A stretch of DNA of 64,000 nucleotides from Valencia hispanica (GCA_963556495.2 OY747707.1:4672001-4736000), one strand, 5' to 3'; positions 22,727 to 33,954 are shown, numbered from the stretch's first letter. Numbers and translations are program-made. Notes: generated by a model from the letters alone, not told the origin.

Positions 22727-22890
22727 TTGCACGGTGGCGCAGTTTGTAGCTCTGTTGCCTTGCAGCAAGAAGGTCCAGGGTTCTGTTCTCCCTGTGCATG
22801 CGTGGGTTCTCTTTGGGTACTCCAGCTTCCTCCCACAGTCCAATAATCTAGCTAGTTGGGTATGAGAGTGTGCCTGATCGATGGATGGAT
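22727..22890 (+). mobile_element. tRNA-like SINE fragment with (ATGG)n tail
   Basis: The head has a pol III box-A-like GGTGGCGCAGTTTGTAGC (22733-22750) and box-B-like GGTTCTGTTCTCC (22779-22791), then CCTCCCACAGTCCAA, and ends in GATGGATGGAT. It is a common fish tRNA-like short interspersed repeat. The part between the head and the ATGG tail is deleted. The tail matches the 3' end of the LINE at 58.3-60.5 kb, the likely source of its mobilisation machinery. Confidence 0.6.
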
Positions 22891-23141
22891 AGAATATGTA
22901 TACATATCGATCATATTTACTGTCTGTATATGAAAAGCAGCTTCTATAAAGCCTTTTCTGCTGGAGAGGAAAATAAAACTGTCAAGAAGCAGTATCTTGT
23001 TTTCTAAATGGAGGCCAATGAAAATCATCCCACTTCTGTTTTTTTACTATGTAACTGAATTTAATAAAAAAATAAAATAAATAAACATAGAGACAGAATA
23101 AGGGAAAAAGTTATTTATATTTTTCCTCATTGGGTCCTAGT
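22891..23141. other. Unannotated short stretch
   Basis: AT-rich, no feature recognised. Confidence 0.4.
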
Positions 23142-23220
23142 TAGGGCTGGGCGATATGGCCTCAAATCTATATTGCGATATAATCTAAAGCGTGTCCGGT
23201 AACGATATCTATTGCAATCT
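23142..23220. repeat. Terminal fragment of a GGGCTGGGCGATATGG-type element
   Basis: TAGGGCTGGGCGATATGGCC followed by ATTGCGATAT and AACGATATC is a widespread fish repeat start. A second start of this kind is at 60599. The rest is not defined. Confidence 0.4.
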
Positions 23221-25560
23221 ATTCTTTCCTTTTCTTTATATACGTGAAAATGACTTTTTATGAACATTCTCACTTTCCAGATACATCGCAGCAGAACAAC
23301 TTCAAAAAAGTATAGAATGCCATTTAAAAATCATTCATTGTGCGAAATGCATGAAAGACTTTTACAAACAATGCTACACAAAAATTCTCATAACATAAAC
23401 AAAGATGAAGATATTTTAAATAAATTAAAAGCTAAATTTTATGTAAACACAAAGTTCAAAATTTTATGTTTTCCTGGTCATTTGTTGTCGTTTATAACCT
23501 GCACATATTTGAATTAACAAATACTTTAATTTCAACAGGATTCATTTCCCTTAAATGGAAAACAGCAAACTGCGGTAGGCTGGTAAAGTCAAAATCTCTA
23601 CCTTTGGCTAAACGTATATAATTTCTACTTTATACCTTCTATTTAGCCCACTACTAGTTCTAGTTTAAGTTGTTGTTATTTTAAATATAATCAGCTTAGT
23701 TGGTCCAGTTACGGTTTCCTCATCACCACGAAGCATACATGTACCTTTGTGACACACATGGAAAGAAAAATGAATGTTTCATCAAGCTGCATCTTCGGCC
23801 CAACATGACAGAGCTTCTGGTGGGCCATTAAGGAAATTTATGCTGATTTGAACTGAAAATAAATTTGATTTCTTTGACCTTTACGGTCAGATTTGTTGAA
23901 TGCAGCTGGGCCCCGCACGTCACCAAACATCTCTAAATGTGACTGTGGGATCTTTTCAACCACAGAGTCCCAAACTCTCAGCCAGGCATCCTTGTATAAG
24001 ACGGCACAGATCAGGATTCAGTAGCCTGAGCAACACAAACCTCTGGACAGATGGAGTAGAAGTCACTGCTGAAGATAAATATGTTAAATAAACCAACATC
24101 GAAATAAAAGTACTACCTAGAAATGGTTTAAATAGCTTGATTAAATGCTTGTAATGGAGAAACACATGCAAGTAAATGCATCTCTGCAAAATGCTACGCT
24201 GGGTCAACTTACTTCTTTCTGTATTTTGAATCCATCTTCTGTTTGTTTGTTTTTTTAGCAAACTGGACGTTTAACAGTCCAGAACAAAAAACATGAAACA
24301 ATGAAATATTGGTTTTAAAGCAACACTTAATAACTTTCCCGCTTCTCCTCCCTGCTGTTTGAAAGCAGAATTACAACTGTCGTAAACAACCCTGCTGCAG
24401 CCTTCTGTTGCTCGCACCGCCTTTACAGATAACGACGTCGTCAGACAAGGTGTTATTATGAATGTATGATTATTGGCAGTTCAAATGAGGTAAGGACCTC
24501 CCATTAGTGCCTACCTGAACCACCAAAGTTGTTTAGTGCAGCTTCCGGCCAGCAGAGGGCTGCAGACTGCTGTCCCATGTGAAGCTGCTCAAGTTTCTGG
24601 CTCAAGAACCACTGAAACCAGTTTGAAAGCAATAGCTTAAAGTGGTAAAGACTCTTTAGTGTTGCTTTAATTGACTCATAATCTGTACAAAACGTCCAGT
24701 GGGGAACGCTGCCTGGAGGTGTATGAAAAAGTCTGTAATTACCCCGCTAGCATTACGGATGGATTAACCTGCAGGCCATGCTAGCCACTTGGAGCAGGAA
24801 AATCTATACGTAGCGCTTTCTTCTATCAAGTAAAATATTGCTATTTGTCAGCAGAGGGGGAAATTAATTTTCATTTAAGCCAAAAAGAGCAAAACACATC
24901 TTCCCATCAGTGTCGTCTCTCTGTCACAGACGAGTGCCAACAGGTTTAAAACCAAAGCTGGGGCTGTGAGTTTGGATTGTAAGGACAACAGCATCTTCTG
25001 CAGTGATATTTAATCCTTCAAAAAGGAAGAAGAAAGAAAGGTCACCAACATGCAGCTGATACATGAAGTAGCTTTAAAATGTCACCACGCTCCAATCCAG
25101 GTTCAAAACGAGCCGTGGAAAAACGTAGACGACAATCTGCTGTAGCTGTGACTGCACCCTTACGCCCCCCGCTGTCTCCTAATGTTACTGCGATGTGAAT
25201 TTCTCCGAACAGCAAGCAGAGGCAGGATCTGAGTGGACGGGGACAGTGTAATGACAAAATGACATGTAATAGGTCTACACAGGCAGATACCTTACTGTTG
25301 CTGTGGGCCGCCGACGCTCAGGACTCCAGCTTGTGCTTCACTCATTGAAACTCTGAGAGCTGCTCATTAGTGCTGCATCTTCTGTGGGCAGATAGAGAAA
25401 CACAAGTAAGAAAACCTTCACTCAATATTAGAAGTTTACCAGCGGTAAAATATACACAGTTCATACTAGTTGTTTAAAACGTTTAGCTTGAGTTCATTAA
25501 ATTCATTTCTAGTCGTTAAATAAATGCCGGGAAATAAAATGGCAGAAGTTTACAAACACT
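23221..25560. other. Unannotated stretch; CTCF-like motif at 24549-24562
   Basis: No gene recognised. CCAGCAGAGGGCTG at 24549-24562 fits 13 of 14 positions of the CTCF core. Confidence 0.4.
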
Positions 25561-25620
25561 ACATGTACACACGTAGCCGGGTTAACAAGAAAAATAATAT
25601 TCTCACCACCTCGTTTAAAG
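25561..25620 (+). repeat. Fragment of the ACATGTACACAC-type element
   Basis: ACATGTACACACGTAGCC and TCTCACCACCTCGTTT match the left end of the element at 52894-53420 in the same orientation. Confidence 0.5.
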
Positions 25621-25904
25621 GAACAGGGGGCAGGATTTGTAAATAAAATAAACATCCATGTCCAGTTTTTTAATGCTGTTGGGTGATGAAGCGTTATAAA
25701 CCAATAAGAATGAGCCCGCCCACGTATCGCTTCATTTTTGTAAACTGGCTGTGTGCTGCAAAATCTGCTGCAGTTCGGGGCCCGAAGTTCCCGCGCTGGA
25801 GGAAGAAAAATAAAACGGTCGCAGATCTCCATTGATTTAATTGTGAGTGGATTCTTCTCTTCTGCAACTGGGAAACGACCAAGGACGACTCACAGCCTCC
25901 ACAA

Positions 25905-26063
25905 GGGCGGACCAACCCCAAAGTTGTATCCGTTTTTCCTGGTCCCACTGGGGACATTTCCAGAAGATTTCATCGAAATCAGCCCCAAACCTTTTGAGTT
26001 ATCTTGCTAACAGACAAACAAACAGACAGATGGGCCCGAGAACATTACCCCCTGGTGGAGGTA
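25905..26063 (+). repeat. LINE-like tail repeat, second copy
   Basis: Contains CCTGGTCCCACTGGGGACAT, TTGAGTTATCTTGCTAACAG and CTGGTGGAGGTAAA. Same family as 5344-5481 and, reversed, 35373-35660. Confidence 0.55.
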
Positions 26064-26134
26064 AACATCGACAGCTTGGGAAAGTTCATCCTTCATGCCG
26101 TCCAGGTAAAAGACTTGTGAAGCTGGTGAGGTCA

Positions 26135-26212
26135 CTGCCATCATGGGCTGAAGGGAGGAAGAGGCCATTACTCCAACAGCAGATAAAACGTCAGGTCACG
26201 GTTCATTAATGC
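26135..26212 (+). repeat. Short Tc1-like transposase fragment
   Basis: CATCATGGGCTGAAGGGAGG followed by AAGAGGCCATTACTCCAACA corresponds to the region just before the first catalytic domain in fish Tc1-like transposases. A related fragment is at 28437-28515. Confidence 0.4.
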
Positions 26213-26274
26213 ACTCAGGGACACGCGCTAGATATTTCTGTTCTCCGTTATTTTGACCGACGGGGTTAACAACA

Positions 26275-27040
26275 TTTTTGGGTCATAATCTATTTTTAGC
26301 CTTGGATTTTTTTTAATTACAACATATTCATTGGTTTTTATTTGTTATTAATTTTAAATAATACTCAATCCGAATAAGCTGAACAGAGAACCACATATTA
26401 AAAATTGGATAAAACGATTGCATTTAAAATACAAACAGTTCACCTGTGGCCTGAACTTACAGTCTCACATCTTCCTCCTGCTCTGGATGGAACTGAATAG
26501 ATTGCCTGATTGTGCGTAATCAGGTAGTCGGATCGCTCCCAAGGTTTTTGTCATGAGGTTTTGGATTTCTGCATCGGACAGACAACTTCTAATGGGGGTT
26601 TAGATGTTGTTCTGGAGGCTGAATCCGTGCTCCGCTGCCACACTGGAGACTGGAATTAAGCGCCACTTCAGCCAAAGTTTGGAAATCAAGGAACATTTCT
26701 CCAGTTAAAGTGGGAAGAAGTCTAAAAGACTCTCTGAACGAGCCGTTTCCTGACCCGCAAGCTATCGCTTCAGCGGGAGGAAATCCAGCAGCAAGAACCG
26801 GTGGTTGGCACGACACCGGGCTGTTGGGAGCGACACGCTCCAAGTCCTCAGTTACTCTTCAACACGCTGTCAGCTCCTGGTTAGTGAGATGCAGGTCTGA
26901 GATGATGCTCAGATGCTCTGTGTGTAAGTTGAAAATGTCTGAGTTTCTGCACCAACTGGTCAGAGGTGTGATGACTAATCTGTCAACATGACGGACGGCC
27001 TCCAGATTGCTCCGTCACTGTTTAAGGAAATATGGTTAAC
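26275..27040 (-). mobile_element. hAT 3' half (family R1), copy C, with hATC motif
   Basis: On the minus strand 26653-26603 translates to PVSSVAAEHGFSLQNNI, a clear hAT C-terminal dimerisation (hATC) motif. Upstream in that strand is KCSLISKLWLKWRLI in the same frame, and downstream, after a stop, SDAEIQNLM in another register, in the order expected for the transposase end. The segment to the left (26275-26425) is the 3' untranslated region, shared in reverse with 21240-21430. Stops are present. No complete terminal repeats were found for this copy. Confidence 0.75.
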
Positions 27041-27312
27041 GTGACCCCTGATGTCCATTATGACCATCGTTACATTAGGAGGAAAAACGGGCAAGCTTGC
27101 TATCAAATATTAATACAGCAGTATGTTAAGAGATGAACCGATCAGGCTTTTTCTGGCTCCTGCCTGACCTGGCTTCTTTAAGTCCTGACCTCCGAGTTCT
27201 GATTTCCCTGAGGACTAAGACACTAGAAAGACCAAATGTGCTGCAGGTTATTTAACAGAGCTCATAGTTGGGAATCCAACAGAAAATGACATGATTTCAA
27301 GTTTTCCCAATT
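27041..27312. other. Unannotated short stretch
   Basis: No feature recognised. Confidence 0.4.
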
Positions 27313-27580
27313 TAAGGCAAGGCAAGGCAATTTTATTTGTATAGCACACTTTCAACAACAGGGTAATTCAAGGTGCTTTACAGGATTTGGTGATTAAAAA
27401 ACAAAACAAACATAGAATATAACATTGGAATTTTAAAAGTAAAAGTAGCAAATTAGCATGAAACACACATTAAAGATTTTGCTCAATAAACATGCACAAT
27501 ACATGATACACAAAGCAAGAGAAAGATCAATAAAGCAAGAGAGCATTTAAGGATTAAAGCAGGTCCCAATCTTTTTTATA
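27313..27580 (-). repeat. L2-type LINE 3' tail, minus strand
   Basis: AAGGCAAGGCAAGGCAATTT then TTGTATAGCACACTTTCAAC and GGTGCTTTACAGG is the reversed tail of a fish LINE. Sequence to about 27580 looks like its 3' untranslated region. Confidence 0.55.
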
Positions 27581-28684
27581 GAACTAAAAAACAATTCTGT
27601 TTTTTCGTGCATTTACGGACCAAAAACAGAAAGGAGTTCTTAGTTTTAATGCATTTTTTCACTATTTGGTCTGTTGAACATCTGCTTTATCACTGGTCAC
27701 CTTTTCAAATATTTATTTGATTACCGTAAAACCATAGCTCCAAACGTCTGATGCTAAACATGGGAAGAATGATTGTGTTTGTTAGGGACATGCTGCTGAT
27801 GCGAAAAGATAATTAAACATCGAATACATTTAAAAAGGTTAATTTATCCGACTGAACAAACAAATTTGATCAGGTTTCAACATTTTACTGTAACGGCTGG
27901 TTCCTATCAGCCTGGTTAAGTCTAGCTTCAAAATTAGCTTCACAGTTAGGTAAATGCCGCATATTCACTGCAACTGCTTTTAACAGGTTTTATAGGAAGT
28001 TGAATGAATACGGCAGACAAATGTAGACAGTTCAGATTCAATTTGGGTTCGTTAGATGTCTTCCCTGTCGGTAACAGATGGGCAGAACAGAGTAAAATGC
28101 TAAAAGGGCTGTGTGCATGTCAATCAGTTTGATTGATTTTAAACACGTCCCTCATTAGAGTCTCAGCTGGCTTTCTTACTGCCATCCAATGTCACTGGAT
28201 GTCGGCCAAATCCTATAAAAGTGTCTGTCCTGCAGCCGTGAGTTTTGAAGATGTGGGACATCCTCTCATTTTACACATTCCATTAAAAGTCTATGCATTC
28301 CCTCAAAAAGGGGACATTTGGTTAACCTGCTGCCTAAAAAAAGCAACGGACATAAATGAAACCAGCAGCATGACTGAGAATAAATCTGTTTCTGTGTGCT
28401 AAATGCCAGAATACTGAGAGCGAGTTTTTTTCCTGTATCAACATGGGCTGAGAGACCACTTATAGAGGAAGAAGCCATTACTCACACAGCAACATACAAT
28501 GCCAGATTATATGAGGTAAGAACATTATATAATCTAAAGACACCAGCCAATTTATCCGTATAGGGTCTTCCAACTAGACCATAGCCCTCAGCATAGCACC
28601 AGATTGGTAACACGGTGGCTTTAGGACAATAAAGTCTATATCAGTCCTAGAGACCTTGAGTGACATTCTGGTCCACATTCCATA
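27581..28684. other. Unannotated stretch with a Tc1 fragment
   Basis: No gene recognised. The stretch 28437-28515 (CATGGGCTGAGAGACCACTT, AGAAGCCATTACTCACACAG) is a short Tc1-like transposase fragment related to 26135-26212. Confidence 0.4.
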
Positions 28685-28698
28685 CCAGTAGGTGGCGC
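28685..28698 (+). promoter_or_regulatory. CTCF-like motif (14 of 14)
   Basis: CCAGTAGGTGGCGC matches the CTCF core CCASYAGRKGGCRS at every position. It lies next to repeat X and may be part of a repeat. Confidence 0.4.
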
Positions 28699-28739
28699 CA
28701 ATGCACCAATTTGTTGTTTGTCAATAAACATCACAAAGA

Positions 28740-29135
28740 AGCAGAAGGGCGCTGCTATGTTATTTTTAGGCTAATATGAGCATGCTAACGGTGGTTATGA
28801 GGAAAACGTTATGAGAAATAAATACAAAGAAGGATATTCCAATGGTTTTCAGCAGCAGGTTGTCTTTGATTGCGGATTTATTGTGGACTAGCTATTTTAC
28901 TGAAGGACATTAACTGGACCCTTGTGGAAGTTAAAAGGCGTTTTTTGTTCAAGATGGCTCTGTTCTGTCAATGAGATTAAGGCTTCAAATGGAGAGTTAC
29001 ACATTACCTTGTTTTCTGAGTGGTTTGACTAATGTGTTTACTGTGTCTACAGTTATGATTGTATCCTTGATTGGCATACATTATTCGAATCACAAGAGTC
29101 TTAGCTTTTCAATTATGTATAATATGTATATGTAC
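28740..29135 (+). repeat. Repeat X, copy 1
   Basis: Aligns by eye with 47735-48122: both have ATGAGCATGCTAAC or ATCAGCATGCTAAC, GGACCCTTGTGGA, TTCAAGATG.CTCTGTTCTG and TTGCACATTACCTTG-like words in order. A short third copy is at 60735-60815. No coding content; class unknown. Confidence 0.6.
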
Positions 29136-29577
29136 ATAGAAAGGGTGTGAAAGGGTGAAGTGCATTGGAAAGGGTGAAGGAGGAGAGATAAAGGCAAATC
29201 TACCAAATACTGAGGAAAGATACAGTACTGTGCAAAGGTTTTAGTCAGGTGTGACAAAATGCTGTAAACAAAGAATGCTTTCAGAAATATAAATGATTGT
29301 TTATTTTTATCAATTTACAAAAGGAAGTGAGCAAAAAAAAGAAAAATCTAAATCAAATCAATTTTTGGTGTTTCTACCTTTTGCCTTCAAACCAGCATCG
29401 ATTCTTATAGGTACACTTGCACAAAGTCAGGGATTTTGTAGGATTATAGTTAGATGGATGATCAACCAATTATACCAAACAGGTGCTAATGCTCATCAAT
29501 GTCACATGTAGGTGGAAACACAGTCATTGACAAACAGAAAAAGCTGTGTATGAGGCTAAAAAACTGGGTGAAGAACA

Positions 29578-29903
29578 AATGGTAAATGGCCTGCATTTGT
29601 ATAGCGCTTTTTCAGCCAGAGGACCGGAAAGAGCTTTACACTACATTCAGTCAGTCACCCATGCACACACACATTCACACACTGATGGTAGCAAGCTACT
29701 ACAATGTAACCACAATGTAGCAACATTGTAGGCACACTGACAGAAGCAAGGCTGCTGGACACAGGCGCCATCGGACCACGACCAGCAGGGCAAGGCGGGT
29801 GTAGTGCCTTGACAAAGGACACAACGACCGAGACAGACTGAGCAGGGATTGGCAACCCACCGATTACGGGACAAATTCCTGCCACCTGAGCCACGGTCGC
29901 CCC
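29578..29903. mobile_element. Repeat nested in the Tc1-like transposon
   Basis: Starts AATGGTAAATGGCCTGCATT with GTATAGCGCTTTTTC, contains TTCACACACTGATGG, AAGGACACAACGACCGAGAC and GAGCCACGGTCGCCCC at the end. It is a common fish interspersed repeat of unsettled class. Removing it restores the transposon sequence around AAGAACA/GCCAAACTC, which shows it inserted later. Confidence 0.65.
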
Positions 29904-29939
29904 AGCCAAACTCTGCTACCAAGGTGAGGCTGGGGAAGA

Positions 29940-30754
29940 TAGTTTCCTGTCATGGAGAGATTGAGCACAGCAACAAGACACAAGGTAGTTATACTGTATC
30001 AGCAAGGTCTTCCCAGACAAACATTTCAAAGCAGACTGGGGTTTCTAGATATGCTGTTCAAGCTCTTTCGAAGAAGCACAAAGAAACGGGCATAATTGAG
30101 GATCGTAGACGCAGTGGTCAGCCAAGGGAACTTAGTGCAGCAGATGAAAGACACATTAAGCTTATTACCCTTAGAAATCAGAAGATATCCAGCAGAGCCA
30201 TCAGCTCAGAACTGGCAGAAACCAGCAGGACCCAGATATACCATCTACTGTCCGGGGAAGTCTGGCCAGAAGTGGTCTTCAGGGAAGAGTTGCAGCCAAA
30301 AAGCCAAACCTCTGATGTGGAAACAACGGCAAACGACTCAAGTTATGCATGAAAAAATAGGAACTGGGGCGCAGAACAATGGCAGCACGAGCTCTGGACT
30401 GATTAGTCAAAATGTGAAATATTTGGCTGTAGCAGAAGGCAGTTTGTTAATCGAAGGGCTGGAGAGCGGTACAGTAATAAGTGTTTGCAGGCAACAGTGA
30501 AGCATGGTGGAGGTTCCTTGAAGGTTTGGGGCTGCGTTTCTGCAAATGGAGTTGCAGATTTGGTCAGGATTAATGGTCTTCTCAATGCTGAGAAATACAG
30601 GCAGATACTTATTCATCATGCAATACCATCAGGGAGGAGTATGATTGGCCCCAAATTGTATCTGCTGCAGCACAACGACCCCAAACATACAGCCAAAGTC
30701 ATTAAGAACTATCTTCAGTGTAAAGAAGAACAAGTCCTGGAAGCGATGGTGTGA
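29940..30754 (+). pseudogene. Tc1-like transposase, frameshifted and deleted
   Basis: Three frames together cover the protein. The first gives the second helix-turn-helix segment (SRYAVQALSKKHKETGIIED, then RRSGQPRELSAADERHI). The middle frame covers the linker. The last frame (from about 30495) gives VKHGGGSLKVWGC and NDPKHTAKVIKNYL, the segment with the second catalytic Asp. The first Asp is present in CTGGACTGA (W-T-D) but the following Glu codon is a TAG stop. The region with the third acidic residue is deleted: after LEAM the sequence jumps to the 3' untranslated region. It cannot encode an active enzyme. Confidence 0.85.
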
Positions 30755-30844
30755 CCCCCACAGACTGAGATTTAAATTTCTTTTTTGTTCATTCACTTCT
30801 TTTTTGTTGATTGCTGAAAATAAATGATTAACACTTCCATTTAA

Positions 30845-31316
30845 CTGCAGCTTTTGGATACCATATGTTACCCGATTCTCTTAAATCGTCTAGCTTCCAT
30901 TGGTATACAAAACACTGCATTGTCTTGGTTCTCCTCATATCTGTCAGATCGCTCTCACTTTGTTCAACTAAAGTCTTTCCAATCCCAACCTTCCCCAGTC
31001 ATCAGTGGCATGCCCCAGGGCTCCGTCTTGGGTCCCCTTCTTTTTGTTATTTACATTCGTCCCCTTGGCAATGTTTTAAGAAAATATATCAATTTCACTA
31101 CAACTCTACCTCCATCCTCCCTTCTTGATTGTTTACAAGATATTAATATCTGGTTCTATCATAACCTCCTCAAGCTTAATGGAAATCAAAATGAAATACT
31201 TCTCATTGGCAAAAAATCCACAATCTGCAAATCTTCAAAATTCTCTTGACAACTTCACTGTACTCCCTTCCTCGTAGGTCAAGAGTTTGGGTGTCATACT
31301 GGACAGCAATCTCATT
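30845..31316 (+). pseudogene. L2-type LINE reverse transcriptase fragment
   Basis: The translation has WFSSYLSDRSHFVQL, then SGMPQGSVLGPLLFVIY (the motif preceding the catalytic box), and LKLNGNQNEILLIG and VKSLGVILDSN in later positions, in the order found in L2-clade LINEs. The YADD catalytic box is missing: the sequence passes from LRKYINF to LPPSSLLDC with a small deletion. Frameshifts occur near 31245. Both ends of the element are absent, and it abuts the Tc1-like element. Confidence 0.8.
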
Positions 31317-33403
31317 ATTTTTGACAATATTGTACTGTATGTAATTTACAAGAAGGTAATAAAACAGTCTTGTCTCTCATTATTAGTGAGACATAATCAA
31401 ACAGGAATAATTTTGATAGTCCTGAGTGACCTGTAAATGGAACAGTTTCGTCTGATTTATTTTCAGACAGCGAGGAATAAAAAGTTTGGTTTATTTTAAA
31501 CAAATAGATGTAAATATCTGGTTCGAACTGTCCAGCATGAAACAGCTAAATGGTTAAGGATGCAAACAGAAAATATATTAATAATATTCAACCCCATCAG
31601 ATCGGGGTTATGACTGAGAGGCTGACTCAGCTTTTTGCTCACATGAAAAACATTGTTATCCAAACAGCACGAGCTCAGAGTCACTTTCTGTTCAATTAAA
31701 TATTTTACTCATTTAACCCGGATAATTTAGAGCCGAGCGTCTGCTGTGGTGATTTCTGAGCCATCGATGTTTATTAACGGCCCAAAAGAAGCGAAGAAAC
31801 CCATCGATCAGATCTGGACAAAAATATCGAACAACAAAAATCAAATGTGTGATTTATACTTTTATTGGCAAATCCAGAAGCAACCCCCTTCGCTTCAGCT
31901 GCTTTCAGAAGTCAGAATGAAATTGTCTGCATGCTGAATAAATGAGGGACAAACCTTTTCTATTACATGGCTCCCTGTAGCGTTTCAAATGTTTTTCTGG
32001 AGATGGCTTGCAGAGATGAATTTAAAAGACAAAGAGTGCAAAAAAGTGTTGCATTAATTTAAAGCATTCAACTTCTGCATCCAAGTCAGCAAAAGGAGTT
32101 CAGAGAAACTTTTAATGTGTAAAATACAGCGTCGAGTTCTGCAAATTCATGCTCCTGACACGGTTTGGACTCTTGGAAAACACATTAATATTCTTCGAGC
32201 GCAAACAAAATATGCTGAGGAACAGAAGTTGATTAGATGAGGAAAAGGCAGGAATCAGAAATCCTACTTCTAGTCGTGCTGCAGTAACTCTTCCTGCTTT
32301 AATTTCTGCTCCAGCACAAACAAACTTGACATGATAAGATTTCTCCTGCCTCCAGCTGGGGAATGACTCCAAATGGATTTTCTTCACTGTCGGGCTGCCT
32401 ATTGGCCTCCCACGGTACACATTACAGCAAATAATAGAGAAGAGGGGAAAAGTAAACAACTGTCATTCCTACCGACCCTGAAGCTACCAGGTTTTGTTTC
32501 ATAACACAGGAAACAGATTTCTTTAGGCTCCAATGTGTAGAATAAAATCTAAGGCATTCCGATGGATGCAAATGAAACTGAAAGCAGGAAGTGTAAAGAG
32601 CAAACCTGGCGTGGGAGCGTAGAAATAAACACAAAACATCAGATCATCCGAGATATATTCTGTCCAACATTCTGGGTCAGTTTGTTAGAAACGGATGAAC
32701 TAAAGTCCCTTAGGATGTTTGCAGGATTTCTGCTGAAGTAAAACTTTATGGAGCGTTTCTGCAGCGAGGAAGAGAGTCCACGCTTTCAGGAATGACTTCC
32801 AGGGTTCTGCAGAACTGAAACATGAACTCTGGTCAATCTTGCTGAGTGAACAGAAGAACAACAAGAAAAGGGGGAATGAATATATCCGCAGCAGCAACAA
32901 CAAAAAAACCAACTTCAGAAAAGTTGATTTTATGGATAAACAAACATTTTAAGAGTGATGAGTAAAACCTGTTTTATTATGCAACTGTAATTTACTGCAA
33001 AATGATTTGTTTAAATTACAGAATTAGTTTGGCTGCAGCAGAGAAGCATGCAGACAGTGGGCGCTATCATATCGAATGCCTCATTAATAGAAGTGATGTA
33101 AAGAAAAAATGTCCTGGTAACCCGGATCCAGAGGCAAACGGAGCATTTCATGGTCAACTAAACATCTTTACGGATGTTGTTTTCTCCTTCTAGCAGCGGT
33201 TTTTTCAGCGTCATCTGCAGTCATTAGGTAGTTCCACTGGTCTGCTACGGTGGAGCTGAAGCGCTTTATGGGTCCAAATAAAGGAGATCCTGATACAAGC
33301 AGCTGAAGTGAGATCCTCTGTAGAACCAAACTCTGGTTTATAAACAGGATGAGGAGGCAGGAGGATGAGGAATGAAAGGAAAATAATTTCTTCCCATAAC
33401 AGC
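31317..33403. other. Unannotated stretch, possible LTR in the right part
   Basis: No gene recognised. Approximately the last 400 bases precede a primer-binding-site match and contain an AATAAA at about 33278-33283; they could be a long terminal repeat, but I cannot find its start or a second copy. Confidence 0.35.
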
Positions 33404-33417
33404 TGGCGCCCAACGTG
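33404..33417 (+). other. Match to a tRNA-Lys primer-binding site
   Basis: TGGCGCCCAACGTG equals the first 14 bases of the lysine-tRNA primer-binding site used by several retroviruses and related LTR elements. It starts 3 bases after an ACA at 33399-33401 (TAACAGCTGGCG), where an LTR would end in CA. By chance a given 14-mer is unlikely in 64 kb. No gag, pol or env coding sequence is visible after it. Confidence 0.5.
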
Positions 33418-33954
33418 ATCTTCAGCAGGCGAAACCGAGTGGACAGGGGATGTTTGTTTTCTCTCTCCAGCGTCCGAGTTTCGGACAGAGAAAAGAGTCA
33501 CCGTCAAAGAAATCCCTGCTTCGGCCGCCGCCTGGAGGAGAACCCTGATTTCTGGGTGAGGCTCAGTCTGAAACAGTTTGGGAATCGGATCAAGATGCCT
33601 CCTTGATACTGCTGCTCACACCCCACTGGGGATGGTCCTCGGGGCAGACCCAGAACTTTCTGCAGGAAAATTTTTTCCCTATCTGGCCTCGGTACGTCTT
33701 CCTCCGGGAAGAACCGGAGTTCGCTGCTGCTTGTGAGACGCTGCCCGGGTTTCCCTACCTGGAGATAACAGATGGAGGTTTGCAGGACGGAAATGATAAA
33801 CTGTGGATACGATTTTCTGTTGTTGCTCCAATGACAAAAAAAAAAAGACAAAAAAAAGACTGGAAATACTCAGCTTTATGGGAACGGTTATCCTGGAACT
33901 CTGCATGTTTAACGAGTCACTGATCAATACGCCCAGAACCTCAAGTCTCAGGCT
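33418..33954. other. Unannotated stretch after the primer-site match
   Basis: A 106-codon plus-strand frame (33603-33923) has no domain I know and ends in a lysine-rich part encoded by poly-A. It might be retroelement leader or gag-region remnant or simple unique DNA. It is followed by an unrelated LINE. Confidence 0.35.

Larger units (their letters stand above)
29223..30838 (+). mobile_element. Tc1-like transposon, right end missing
   Basis: The left end CAGTACTGTGCAAAGGTTTT follows TA (29221-29222) and is a well-known fish Tc1-like terminal repeat. The transposase relic follows (separate entry), then a 3' region with TTGTTCATTCACTTC and AATAAATGATTAACACTTCC. The element stops near 30838, just before the expected right terminal repeat, and a LINE fragment begins at once. 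A different repeat is nested at 29578-29903. Confidence 0.85.

Noticed and set aside
22731..22795. Possible tRNA gene
   Set aside because: Box A and box B words are present but the cloverleaf is not convincing and the downstream sequence is that of a common tRNA-like SINE.
25847..26209. 120-codon plus-strand reading frame
   Set aside because: It overlaps a LINE-like tail repeat and a Tc1 fragment; the protein text is an artefact of these.
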